A stretch of 64,000 nt of DNA from Trebouxia sp. TZW2008 (taxonomy: Eukaryota; Chlorophyta; Trebouxiophyceae; Trebouxiales; Trebouxiaceae), in the NCBI GenBank assembly GCA_002118135.1, contig BDIU01000080.1, forward strand, positions 1 through 64,000, written 5' to 3'. Positions within the stretch are counted from its first letter, which is position 1. Each line of letters starts with the position of its first letter. The translations under genes were made by a program, and so were the position numbers. The notes beneath the pieces were generated by a model. It searched no databases. It worked only from the letters and a program-made list of their open reading frames with translations, and had not been told where the DNA came from. Shown piece by piece: positions 9,981 to 21,856 of this stretch.

Positions 9981-12530
9981 ATGCTCAGCAATTTGAGCGT
10001 CACCAGTGCCAACGCGTCGTCGAACTTTAGCAGCTTTGGTCGACAGTGTTGGGCAAGAGATGTTAAGCAGGCGTTGCTGTTACCTGCACAGCAATGGAAC
10101 AGCAAAACAGACTCACGCTGCGCTCGTTGTTACTGTAGCAAGTAGGTGTCCGAGCAGTGTAAACACCGTACACTAAAGTTGCGAAGCCAACAACTCGACT
10201 TATGCTGAATTTTGCTCTGCAGAGTGACCGTGCAGGAGATCCTCACGGGTCAAAATGTAGCAGGTACAAAATAAGACCGAGCAGGTGCAGGACAAGCTCT
10301 CTCTCACTGTACAAAACTGTCTGCTCTCACTCCCTTGCCAGTTGCAGGGCATGTGAAGCCGCTCAAGCTGCGTAACCCAGCACGTTTTGTGGACTGGGAA
10401 GTCTTTGACCAGAATGAACAACTTATTGGTACCATCAGTGAGGTATCCACCTTGATCTTGCTCCGCCAACTTCCCCTGGTGGTTGCTGGTGTTTTGATGT
10501 GGTGAAGCTGCTGTCGACAGCATGTTGATTCATCTTCTATTTTACAGGTAATAAAGCCTCAAGCACCTGGCAGCTGCCCTGTCTTGCGTGTTCAAGCCAC
10601 AGTCTCAGATGCAGACACCTGCAGTATCAGCACTGATGACACAGCTTACTTTGAGCAGCATCTAATTCCCTGGGCACCATCCATTGTACAGTGTGTTGAT
10701 CATGCCACCAAACGCCTTCACATCATCCCAACTCCTGGTTTGCTAGAACTTGGAAGGCAGCAAGGCCTGCTACAAAGGCTCAAGCCAGAGCTGGAGGCTC
10801 TAGGAAAGCCGCCCAGTGACAGTCTGGCAAAGCGCTTGGGGCAGAGATATATGCCTACCAAGAAGCAATTGGTTGCTGCTGGCAGGCAAGACCTGGTGAA
10901 GCTGGTGATGGCAGCTGGCGGCTTCATCAGTGTTGCTCAGTTGCTTGGGCTGCGCGCTCGGCGAAGACCAGAAGGTATGTGCTGCTGCTCTCACAGTGTG
11001 TGTTACCATGTCATTGTAACTTTGTTTTGCTGGTACTTTGGCTGAACAAAAAAAACACATTCTTGGTGATTGTGTGCCCTCCAGCAGCTTGCACACAACA
11101 AGGCATGTGTAATTTTGCTTGGCTTGACTTTACAGGTGTCTTTCTTGCGGCATGTCTGAGCATGCGCATTGTTGCAGCATTTTCACCTGCAACATTGGTA
11201 GCTATAGTAAGGCTGCTGGCAACTCATGCAACTGGTGTCCACCGGCTGCAGCCACGATGTTGGGACTGCTTGCAGGCTACTGGCATGAGGCTGAAAACTT
11301 GGACCGTGAGCTGAGCCTGTTTGTGGCGGGCATGTGGACTTGCCTCACTGATGCTGCCTCTGATGAGGCCTACTATTACAACCAGGCAAGATTCTGCACA
11401 TCGTAGCTTCCTTGCTTGCCAAGCACTTGTTGCATAGTGTCAAGCACCAGTACAGCCTTTCACCAAATTGTTATCATTGCAACCTTTGAACTGGATTCTG
11501 CGGCTTTATGGGTCAAGTCCACAGAGTGTCCTCTGGGCCGTGGATTATACATGCGTGCATTTGATGCTGAGCTTTTTTTTCACAAACCACAAAGTCCACT
11601 CGCATGTGCAGGTGACAGGCAAAAGCCAATTTGAGCAGCCGTCAAGCCCAGTCAGCGTTCCTTTGGATGATGAAGGCACCGTCATCTTTGTTGATGATGA
11701 CGCCGACCGAGTGATGCCCAGCAGAAGTGTAGTGCAGGCAGCAGGCCGCTATGATTTGCATCACGCCATCATGTATCAGGGCGGATACAGAGAAGCAGCA
11801 CAGACGCTTGACAGACCGCATACATGGCCTCGTCACCAGGTACTTGGTGTCTTCCTACTCTTGTGTGCTGATCCTTGGTGCATGTGAGGTGTCTCACCTG
11901 CTTGTATTGAGTGGTGGCGTCTTCATGTCACTTGCTTGCTGCAAGGGATGTGTTTTACACACGTCCACTAGCAAAACAGTTGTCGCAGATACTGCTTGTC
12001 TATTCAACACATTGAGTTAGGCTTTTCACAAAAGCAGCAGCATTGTTGAGCTGATTGGCTGAAGAGATGTCTCTCTGCTTTTGCAGAAATACGAGACAGC
12101 ACAAGAACTTGCAGAAGAGCTGCGAGACTTCAACCGCGAGCAACAGCTACCTGTTGAACTAATTCCATCTGCAAATGTCCTGAGACTGGCAGACAGGCAT
12201 GACTTGCTAACAGAGATCCAGCGGTTTGGTGGTGCCCTTGGTCTTGCGCCTCAGATCGGAATGAAGACTCAGAGGGGACCAGGCTTTCAGAGCATAAGCA
12301 ATGCAGCGCGCCAAATACTGTTGTTTGTACAGCAAATGAACCTGACCAGTCAGGCAAGGCATTCTTGGCACATGCCCACTCAGCAGCAGCTACGCAAAGC
12401 TGGACGGCATGATTTGCTGAATGCTATACTGAAATATGGTCAAGCACCATTGGCTGAGGCAGCTCAGCTCAAGCAGAATCGACGCGGCAATCCTAGGAGG
12501 AAGCCTGAGGTCATGCATTTGGCTGTTTGA
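9981..12530 (+). CDS. WW-domain protein with MPT..AGRxDL repeats, probably organelle-targeted
   Basis: Phase-consistent exons are 9981-10141, 10223-10248 (26 nt), 10348-10442, 10548-10974, 11276-11385, 11612-11839 and 12087 to the TGA at 12530. The first about 53 residues are Ser/Asn/Ala-rich with no acidic residue until a later Asp, fitting a plastid or mitochondrial transit peptide. A repeated unit of about 35 residues occurs near MPTKKQLVAAGRQDL, MPSRSVVQAAGRYDL, IPSANVLRLADRHDL and MPTQQQLRKAGRHDL. A WW domain is split between two exons: MWTCLTD...AYYYNQ joins VTGKSQFEQP, with Phe in place of the second Trp. WW domains bind proline-rich peptides; the repeat's role is unknown to me. The intron inside the WW domain uses a GC donor (CAG|GCAAG). 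The last few codons may instead be intron read-through. Confidence 0.8.
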
Positions 12531-13440
12531 TATCTGTTTTGGGGCTAAAAGCCTCACTGCATCACTCATATTGTCAGATGCCTCTTACGTACTACAGTGC
12601 TCAGTGGCTGGTCAGCACATCTATCATTATGTGTCAGATTAATTTTGCTTGTTTGTAGTATTGCTGCAGGATGGACAGGTTGTGCTTTTATCTTTTCTGC
12701 ACAGCTTTGCAACCTGATTACTTCCAATGGATTCAGAGCAAGCCTTCACAGCCAGCAAATTTGTTAAATCTGTCTGGGAACCTGTGCATCTTGCTCATGA
12801 CTTTCTCTGGCTTACCTGCGTCCTGAACATTTGCTTTTCTCAGCAATACTGTATAGTCACACTTTGTGCAACACTTCAGCCAACAGCAGTAACGTCGTGC
12901 TGCAGCACATGTACGTGCGATTCCTCTAGAAGCTTTGAGCTTAAGGTTCCGCCTGTATGTATGAAGTTGGCACTTGCAATCAAGCTTTACTACAGTGGTG
13001 ATAGTGAAAGGGAATGCTCGCAATGAACGCCACTAGACGAAATTTCACGAAGGGCCAGGTTTCACTACAAGCACAGGACTCAGTCGTGATGACACAAGTC
13101 TGAGCACATGTAAGTATATGATATATATAAAGACATGGATGTAGCAGGCTTGGCATTGAAACAGCATGACAGTGTTCACCTCACAAATTGTCAGGCTACT
13201 CCCTGCTTTGAGAGCACCGAAGCTTGTCTTACCAAGCCTGCATTGAATTGAGAGCAGAATGCTCGACAGTAATGCCTGAACATTTCAGACAGTCTCTCAG
13301 GTTTAGCACTTTGGCTGGCAGGCAAGCAGACTTTGAGGCCACATGCTCCATGAGTAATAATGTGCATAGCAAAATACGAAAAACATGAAGTTACATTCCA
13401 GTACTGCAAATGCAAGATACCACTAGACACTCTATTGGCA
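12531..13440. other. Convergent 3' intergenic region
   Basis: Nothing coding is supported between the stop of the WW-domain gene and the stop of the LRR gene. A TA-rich run near 13115-13130 is present, but it lies between two 3' ends rather than upstream of a gene, so it was not called a promoter. Confidence 0.45.
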
Positions 13441-14592
13441 TCAATGATGGTCATCAGCACTTATTTGTACAAGTGGCAGATGCTGTTGAAACTGACGTAA
13501 AACTTCGGTCATTATCTTTGCGCCTGAAACTGAGCCAGTCAAGCCCCATACCTTGAGCCTCAAGCAGGAAAGATTTGGCAACAAGGAAAGGTAAAGAGGT
13601 GCGTTACCAACCCTACAGGCTCCAAAAGTCGCAGGTGTCAAGCTTAAGCAAATTTCTGTGAGCTGTGTCAATGCCGTCAGCGCCTCAAAGACTCTGGTTT
13701 CATAATTATAATGCAGCCCAGTCAGCTCCAGTTGCGTCAGGGTTCTCAGATGGGCAAGCAACCGCAAGGTTCTGGGAACCTCCTGTTTCTGTAAGTCACG
13801 TCCTGCCATCTGAAGAGTCAAATAACTCAATTTTGACAGCTGACTTAGTTCAGTAGCATCTTGCTGTTCCAGCACAGACACTGGCACGGACAGCCGAGTC
13901 AGAGATTGCAAAGGCAAAATCATGGAACTGGACTCAGATGATGCAAACTGCACAGACAGCTCCTGCAATTTGGTCATGCTTTTCAAGCTTGGAGATGGTG
14001 TAGCAATATGAAGGGCTGTCAGATGTGGCAGCTGACAGACAGTATCATAGACAATGATAGGATTGAATACAGAGTATATTTTGACAGTGAGCTGGCACAG
14101 ATTTTTCAGGCGAGCAAGCCCTTGCAGACTGTGAGGATGTTGTTGAGGACTGCAGCTTGGCGACTGCCTTTCAGCAGCATGTATATCAAGCCTTGTCAGC
14201 TGTGTCAAGTTGCCTAATATACAGTGTTCTTGCTTTGCTGACAAATGATGCAACACGCTGTCTCTCTGCAAATAAACAGAGTGCAGCTGCAGACAATTCA
14301 AGCTTTTGAGTTGCGTGAGGCTTCGGAGATCTGCATCACTCAACTCCATGAATGACAGCCGCAGGACCGTCAGACCAGCAAAATTCCTGAGCAGTCTTGC
14401 AGTCATAGCTTTACAGTATTGTCTGTTGACCAGGTGCACCGTCTCAGGGCTTTGGCCTGCACAGCGTGAGCTTGCATAGCTGTGATAGTCAATGCATTTG
14501 CAGATAGTTTTACTCCATACGCTGCTGTAAAACCAGGGGGTCTGTGTTGTTTGAAAAGAAGGCAGCAGCTTGCGTATGTACCAGTGACACAT
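13441..14592 (-). CDS. Leucine-rich-repeat protein
   Basis: A single uninterrupted frame of 383 codons ends in TGA at 13441. From residue about 70 it contains repeated leucine-rich motifs of the form LTxLxL..L (for example NFAGLTVLRLSF, LKSLNCLQLHS, LTQLTRLDIHA, LTQLELTGL, LPNLSCLRLKVWGL) about 22-28 residues apart, forming a curved solenoid used for protein binding. The first about 65 residues are less ordered, and an upstream exon or a later start near 14400 is possible. No kinase, transmembrane or F-box segment is visible. Many green algae carry large families of such LRR proteins; the role is unknown. Confidence 0.75.
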   Translation of the reverse strand: MCHWYIRKLLPSFQTTQTPWFYSSVWSKTICKCIDYHSYASSRCAGQSPETVHLVNRQYCKAMTARLLRNFAGLTVLRLSFMELSDADLRSLTQLKSLNCLQLHSVYLQRDSVLHHLSAKQEHCILGNLTQLTRLDIHAAERQSPSCSPQQHPHSLQGLARLKNLCQLTVKIYSVFNPIIVYDTVCQLPHLTALHIATPSPSLKSMTKLQELSVQFASSESSSMILPLQSLTRLSVPVSVLEQQDATELSQLSKLSYLTLQMAGRDLQKQEVPRTLRLLAHLRTLTQLELTGLHYNYETRVFEALTALTQLTEICLSLTPATFGACRVGNAPLYLSLLPNLSCLRLKVWGLTGSVSGAKIMTEVLRQFQQHLPLVQISADDHH

Positions 14593-15256
14593 TTTCCGTG
14601 TTTTGGCAAGACTATGCTTGTACTACCTGCTATTCGCAGCCAAGTCTTGCAGACCAGGCGAAAGTTCCGGCGAGGTTGTGTCCTGACGTTTTTGAGTACA
14701 CCTCTACAAGCACATCAGGGGGAAGGCACCTGTGTGGCCAGCCTGTAAGCAGCCACCGCCTACACGTTGACCTCGAGGACACACCGGCTATGATGGCAAT
14801 GCCCAAGGATCTTGCCTGCAGCTGGGGTCCCCAAAGAGAGGTGAACGAGTCCCAAGCCGTCCAGCTCAATAGAAGTGCCGACGAGATGACGAGATGCGGA
14901 TTCCGCACCATTGCCGTCGTGACGCGGTCGAATCCCTTCCTCGGTGAACAACATTACACTGCTGTTTGAGCAGTGATTGCGCCGCGTGACTAGCAAGTCT
15001 GGCAGTGTAGAATTGTGTGCTTCAAATTGCATGCTTCGAATTCTACAGGCAGCTTCTGCACCAGCTACTGCATGTTGCAAGGCCATTTCGACCTTATGCA
15101 AATCGCTTGCACGACTCGCTCAGCGCGATTCAGATCGGTAGGGGTCGTCGATTGAACGTCTTGATCGTGATCAGTGATCCAGGGCAGCGAACCAGACAGG
15201 CGTTTCAACCATCAGCAGGTGTGATCACAGCGCGACAGCTGGGTTTCACTACGGTA
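14593..15256. other. Divergent region between LRR and P450 genes, small ORFs only
   Basis: Overlapping open frames on both strands (about 14544-14969 + and 14630-14911 -) lack recognisable domains, and the + one begins with TTG. The segment probably contains the promoters of the two divergent genes. The 5' end of the P450 gene may lie here, because its first exon could not be fixed. Confidence 0.35.
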
Positions 15257-18200
15257 ATGCAGCTAAGCTTAGGCGAACACAGGCCAACTTGCGGCCTTGG
15301 CGAAAGGCACCATCATCGTGAGACATGGCGCCCGTTGCAACGCTCTCGATTGCACCGGCATCACAGGCCTGTCAGAGCACCAACTGTCCGTGTGACAGCC
15401 ACTGAGTCAGGGACCAGCAGAGAACTGCAACCTCGGCCGCGAATCCCATCAGGGTCATTTGGTTGGCCAGTTCTGGGCGAAAGCTTGCTCTGGTTGAAGG
15501 ACTTCCCTTCATTCTTTGCAGAAAGGTCTGACAGCACAAAAGCTGCATTTTCAGCTGTGTCAGCGGGCATAAAGCTGCAAATTTGTGCTGCAGACACGCA
15601 GAGCATGGACCAGTGTTCAAGACACATCTTTTTGGTGCAAAGACTGCTGTTATCAATGACCCCATGCAAATTTGCCGGTAAGTTGTCAAGGGGTGCTTTC
15701 ACTTCTGCAACAGGTATTTTGTTTGTGCAGCCTTGTTTCATTGCAGGACTTAAGTTTGCTGCATTAATGCTCATGCTGCAATGGGTGTACATACTAGTAG
15801 GTATGAAGAGCATCACTACTGCCATTGAATTTGTAATGCTTACACTGCGTTCAAACCTGTAGCAGAGCATTGATCAGAGTATTTGCAGGATTTTGCAAGG
15901 AGAGGATAAGCTGGCAGAAATTGCCATGCCAGACACCTTCAAAAGTCTTCTGCCCAACTCACTGCTTTCTGTCAAAGAGGAAGATCATCGTCAAGCCAGA
16001 CGCATGCTAACATCAGTAAGTGGATCTTGCCTATGTTGTGCCAGCGTTGCAAAACAGCTCATCCCTCCAGGTTCAACATTACTCAGCTGCATACTGTCGG
16101 AACTTGTGACCTTGCCAGCTGTTCTGTCCTGCCTCTTGTACCTTGCCGGCTTTGCAATGACATGTTGTGCATGCAACAGTGTCAGACCAGCTCAACTTAG
16201 TGCTTGGTGTCAAAATCATAACATTCATATAACACAGTGAGCTGCGTCACTTTGAGCCAGGCGCCCAAAATCTGCTAGCAATAGATGCTATCTTGCCTGA
16301 CCAACTTCACCTGCTCAGATGAATCAGCTGCCCCAGACATGCAAGGCTGCACGCTCTCTCCTTGCACGTCAACAGCATCACACTTGGTGGAATTGCAGGC
16401 ATATGCTGAAAGCTCAATGCAGCAGTACCATCCTGTCATGGTGGAGGTGATACGCAGCACCCTGAAGCAGAGCATGGAAGAAGGCACAGTCCAAGGGTAA
16501 GCCAATGTCTTGATAGTTTCAGGCTGATGCCCTGCAGCCTTGCTCACCTGCTTTCAAAGCTGCTGCCACTGATGTGCTGTATATGTACAAATAACATGAA
16601 AGCCCTTCAAGCTCAATTCTTGATTGCTGCCAAGCTTTTGGTTGTTCAGCAGGGCATTAGCAGCAGCAGCAGGAGAGGCACTAGCATTGACATTAGCATT
16701 AGCACTAGCATCAGCATCTAAAACAGCATTAACTTCAAGACTGCAAAGCTTCATTCTCATTTGTTGGTGTGTCCACTTGAGCTGCAGCACCGGACCTGTG
16801 TATATCTGGTGTCTGGCGCCTGCACAGGTACACCATGTGTCGAACCCTGGCTTTCAATGTGGCTGCAGTCGTCCTGTTGGGCATCAGATGGGACAGTGAC
16901 ACACTAAGTAAGTTGTACTGCTGTACTTGCTGCCTGATACAGGACTGTGTAGATTTGCTACTGGTGGAAGGAGTCATGCAAAGAACATTCTTGATGCCAG
17001 CCATTGCAAAATTGCTTTTGCACCATTGATACTGCACTGCACTTGCTTCAAGGGCTGCCACTTGAAGCATGCCAATGGTCAATCTCCCTCTCCCAACTGA
17101 TCTTCAGGCTTCTGCTTTATTTGGATGCATGTGGTACTGAAGATTGGTTATTGCTTGACAGGCAAGCTGCGCCAGGAGTTCACAGTATTCATTCAAGGTG
17201 CTTTTGCATTGTTTCCCTACGAGTTTCCAGGATCAAGGTTCCAGCGCGCCAAACAGGCCCAGAGAACAATCAATGATGTCGTCGCAAGTGAGTACCTGTG
17301 CCCACATGGTCTTGACAAAGCTTGGTTTAGTCAAGGCCATTTGAAGCGTTTGAAGCCTGCAGAGCTCATCTAATCAATATTGGCGTGTTTGTCATTAGCA
17401 GTCACCTGCATACGCAAACATGACTTCAGACCCATGCTGCAGTGAGATGTAGTCTTCTGCAAGAAGCTGCCAGGCAGTCAAGACACCTTCGGCGTGTTGG
17501 TGTGTCAAGACTATTTCTGCATGCTATGCTTGTCATATGCATGGTACAAACGCTTCAGAAGACTTGCAATTCTGCTATATGAGGCAAAGTTGCAATGCAG
17601 CTACCATTCTGATAGTCAGAAGCTGCCCACACAAGCTGTTGAGGGTTTAACCCAACACTCCTTTGGTTGGCATCATTCCCCTTCCTCTCACCTAATACTG
17701 GCTGACAATGGTTTGTCTCTGCCCACCTGCTGTGGTTGCATGCAGATGTGGTTGCGGACGTGAGGCAGCAGTTGGCAGAGGCAGAGCCATCACAGGACAG
17801 CTCCAAAAAGAGGCGGCAGAGGACTGTGCTGCAGCTCATGCTGGAAGCCAGAGACGAGGCTGGCCAACCAGTAAGTGAGATGACATGCCTTCACCAAGAC
17901 TGTCAGTACATCATGTTGCTGCTCATGAAAAAGTTGCTGCACATGTGGCTGACTGCAGAGGCAGTTGCCCATATGCATCAAACATCCCTTGACAACATGT
18001 GCAAATCGCCAGCATATGGATATGCATTGCTATGAACGTAGTGCATGTTGAAATTGGTGGGTTGCGCATGCCGTTATATGCTTTACATCCTGCATGCTGT
18101 ACATGTGCTGGCCTTGGTCACAAAGCACCAAGAATGCTGTTGAGTTTGGCATCAAAGCATGTCACTCTGGCTCCATCGCAGCTTCCAGCATTTTGAGGTG

Positions 18201-20354
18201 TGCATCTCGCTGACAGTGCCGAATCTGGCTGCAGATGCCAGAGAAGGCGCTTCAAGACCAAATTATTGTACAGATGTTCGCTGGGCATGAGACAACAGCG
18301 GCCATCATGACCAACATCTTGCAGCGTATCAAAGCCAACCCCCACGTGCTGCAGCGCATGCGAGAAGAGCAACAAGACCTGATCAAGCAATATGGCTCGG
18401 ATTTCACAGGTGAGACTAGGCACTGCGTCATACAATGTGCATTTGATATAGGACGAGTCAATGAAGCATCTCACGCTTGATACAAGAATAACAGTGCATT
18501 CACTTAGTGTGCATAGAAAGCATACATATACCTCTTTGCATTAAGAATGCAAAGTTTACTGCCATAGAGAAATGCAGGCTTTTTGATCCAACTTGGCGTT
18601 GCTGGTCATTCTTGTGCTGGACTGTGCCTCTGTACTCCAAGAGTTTAATTTTGCATACCAGTGTTTTACTTCTCAGACAGGAGAGTAATGACAGACCTGC
18701 AGTTTGTGACCCATTGCTAATCAACTCTTTTCAAAACGCTGTGTTCCTGCTGCTGCAGCTGAGGCTTCAGACAACATGCCATACACAGATGCAGTTATCA
18801 AAGAGTGTCTGCGGTTGCACAACCCAGCCGCCACCCTTTTCAGGCGGGCACTGGAAGATATTCATGTTGACAACAACCTTGTGATACCAAAGGTGAGCAT
18901 GAAGTAAATTTCATTGCTTCACAGCAGCTGGCCAAAGCCTGACAGGTTGCCTGTACAAAATTGACGTTTTGCTGCATCTGTGCCTCTGCATGACTGTGAA
19001 CCAGACGCCCATGACACATTTCTGCATGACCTGAAAGCTTGGGCTGTAACTGCTGTGTCCGCCTGCTATCCTGTTGAAGCAATTTTGCTACTTGCAAGCT
19101 GTTGTGATAAATTAATGTCAGAGAGTCGGGATGTTTGTGTATAGGGTTGGTCAATACAGATCAATCTTGCTGGGGCTCAGAGGAATGTTCAAGCTTTTGA
19201 AAGTGATGCTACAGAGTTCAGGCCAGAGCGCTTTCTGGATGCCCAAAACAAGCTGCACAGGTCTGCCCCTTTACCTGCTGCTGTCTTGCAAACATTAGGC
19301 TCACAATATTTAGGACTTAGTGCGCAACAAGGTAGGCAAAGCTTGCTTGCTATGCTCTTAGTAGAAAGAAATCAGCACAATCCTTGCAAATTGAATGAAG
19401 GAAACTAAGCGCTGCACCAGGTCACGCCTTGCTGACTGCGTTGAGCTAATGGCCGCCAGCCGCTGATCTTCATGAATACCGAGCACGTTTGTGTGCCTAC
19501 TGAGCTGCGTCATGAATTCACAATGCTCAGCACAGAAGCACAGTGCAAAGAAAGTCTCGGCAATTGCACAAAGAGGAGATTTCGTGCCTTTGTGCGCTGC
19601 AGCTCCCATACTTCCACTTGCAATACTGAAGCAGTGCTGATGCTTGTGCAGCTCTGAGTCAAAGCAAAATGTTGGGCGCATGGTGCAGGAAAGAGCCTGC
19701 TGGGTTTGCACCCTGGGGGGCTGGACCCAGGAAATGCATGGGCATGCCCCTTGCCACCTCTGAACTCAGGGTGAGCTGTTGGCCCCGTCCATTGACAGGA
19801 TGCTAAAAAGGCATGCTGCTTTTGCAACGGCAAGCTGTTGCAGTATCTCTGGTTGTCATGCTGTGTTTGCACTTGCAAGCCTTCAACTAAAATGGCAACA
19901 AGTTGCTGAGGAGACCATTGTCTTGTGCTTGCTGTGTCTTTGGTCACAAAGCATGTCGCCAAAACTGGATGTGCACACAGCCAGAGGTGAGGCCTTGATT
20001 AAGGATTTGCCTTATGCAGGTCTTCCTAGCTATTCTTGCCCGTGAGTATGACTGGGACTGTGACTCTGATGAGCGCTGGATCTCTGCTCAGAACTTCAGG
20101 TACATACCACCTCAGAGCTTTACTGAAACGCTGTTTGAGACAAAGTGCTTTGAATCAATCTTTGCGGCATTGTTGCTCTGTAGTACTTGCTCTTGTATGC
20201 CTGTGCTGCCTGTGCTGATGTTGTAAAAGCATGTTTCTGCTTCACAGTGGAGAAGTATTGTCCAAACCTCTACTGCCTGGCAAAGTCCCTGCATCCAACG
20301 CATGCTTGCATCTTACTGCAAGGCTGCTGCTGGTCTTTTCTGGTCTGAATGCCT
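15257..20354 (+). CDS. Cytochrome P450 monooxygenase
   Basis: About 13 exons join in phase: to 15526, 15593-15675, 15889-16015, 16399-16497, 16830-16911, 17161-17291, 17747-17870, 18234-18411, 18760-18892, 19145-19260, 19689-19770, 20020-20100 and 20248-20354. Hallmarks seen in order are the proline-rich hinge followed by FGWPVLGES, the I-helix oxygen-binding motif MFAGHETTA, the K-helix ExxR in KECLRL, the PERF-type motif EFRPERF, and the heme signature FAPWGAGPRKCMG with the cysteine ligand near 19730. The order and spacing are normal for a P450 of the CYP85-clan type (FGWPVLGE, GPVFKTHLFG), whose members act on sterols, terpenoids or carotenoids; the substrate cannot be told. The start is uncertain: the in-frame ATG at 15257 gives a His/Arg-rich N-terminus without a membrane anchor, so an upstream exon is likely missing. 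Confidence 0.92.
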
Positions 20355-21856
20355 AGACAAACAACTTGCATTTTGGATCTTGTGCTGTTGCTGATAATTC
20401 AGCTGACTATACTGACTTGCCAAATGCCTGCAGACCAGAGAAGTGGCTGATGACAAAGTTTACTGCAAGGAGCAGCTGACAGCATGCGTCAAGTCAGGCT
20501 TACAGCCAAACAACCGCTTGTGCTGTCCAGCAAACCCGAGCATAATAGTTGAAAAGCACAGAAATTGTGTGTGTTTGTACAGTGGACATCTACATTCTGT
20601 TTAGTACAGTAGTTCTCGCTATGTCCTTGGCAGCAGCATCTGGGAATATTGCAAGTCAACACTGAGGTCTTTCTGTTAGTTATTTGCCTGAGCTTGGCAC
20701 TGTTTGGGCTGGGTTTGTTATCGACCTGCCTGTTGAAATAGAATGCACTTGTTGGTGCTCTCGACTCAAGATGTGTATACCACTTACATGACACTGTCAG
20801 TAGCTGGCAGGTGCATTGAGGATTGCTGTTGTCTTTGATAACCAGAGAAACAGATAAGAGTGCTTTGTGTGCTTCCACAGTTGCTACGTGTAACTCATCA
20901 AAACACACCTGCAACTGAGATAATCTCAAAATCAAAACATGCGTGATGAACTTGTGTGCTCTGCCTGGAATGCGTGATGAACTTGTGTGCTCTGCCTGGA
21001 ATGCGTGATGAACTTCTGTGCTCTGCCTCAAATGTGGCTGCACATGCGCACTGTAAAGGTTCCATCTGACCACCACGCCAAATACGGGCCAGCTGCCAGC
21101 TCATGACTATAGCATCCCCTTTGTGTCAGGTATAGAATTTGTGCTGCCGTGCACACAAGTAATGCCAAGCTGTTTGTTCTGTGTATCATCAAGTCCAATA
21201 TATTCAAGCGAATAGTTGACCATGATAGTGTACACTCATGTTTGCTTGCGGTATAGTTGCCAAGCCTAATCACTGGAACAGCCAACACCAGCCTAAGCAG
21301 TTAAGCAGCAAACCAGAAGCCTTATCTGTTGCGCAGCAAATTGCCAACCCTCCCGTTCAGTTGCTTTAGCTACAATGCTTGACCTGCAAATGTGAAGCAC
21401 TCAACTCAAGTATTCTGTACTGTCCTGTGTGGCCGTATTACCATACAATCATATGCTGCACGATACAGAGGCCAACTTATGACACACAACACTGTTTTGC
21501 CGAGAAAAGGACAAAGCCTACACTGCAGCTGCTTGTCATAGCTGCACAGCCGTGAGACCAGCTGGCTTCAACACCATGACCTAAGCACCCAAATAGTCAG
21601 CACTCTGTACCAATGTCAACCACAGCCTTCCATAATCAATGACGCTATGCCCAGCTACGTATCAAGCAAATAGCATGTCCTGATGCCTTGTAGAGCTCTC
21701 AAAAGAGACCCACTTGTAGACGCACAAGACAAAGGCCTGACCCTCCATAGGCCAAACTTCTGCTGATTGCTGCGGTGAAGGCAGCAATCCCAGGTTTAAT
21801 CTGCTCACAGACAATTTTATTGTGATGCGGGATGGCATCAACTGTTCCTATCTGTT
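20355..21856. other. Convergent 3' intergenic region with a 31-bp tandem repeat
   Basis: No supported gene lies between the P450 stop and the stop of the TauE gene. A 195-codon minus-strand open frame at 20489-21076 exists only because it runs through the 31-bp tandem repeat, which is not a multiple of three, and shows no domain. Confidence 0.45.
20941..21033. repeat. 31-bp tandem repeat, three copies
   Basis: Three head-to-tail copies begin at 20941, 20972 and 21003. The first two are identical and the third has a few changes. The repeat lies in the convergent 3' region of the P450 and TauE genes. Confidence 0.9.

Noticed and set aside
13110..13132. TATATA-rich run as a promoter
   Set aside because: It lies between two convergent gene ends with no start codon downstream on either strand that leads to a supported gene.
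14860..14950. T-arm-like GGTCGAATCCC suggesting a tRNA gene
   Set aside because: One base short of the usual T-loop, and no A-box, anticodon arm or acceptor stem could be paired around it.
15325..15433. ATG at 15325 with a leader MAPVATLSIAPASQ as the P450 start
   Set aside because: Joining it in phase to the P450 frame needs an intron of only about 30 nt, shorter than any other intron in the window.
20941..21033. Regular repeats considered as a CRISPR array
   Set aside because: The copies are directly adjacent with no spacers, and the DNA is eukaryotic. The same holds for 37274-37354.
20489..21076. 195-codon minus-strand open frame
   Set aside because: Runs through a 31-bp repeat that changes frame each copy, lies between two 3' ends, and shows no domain.
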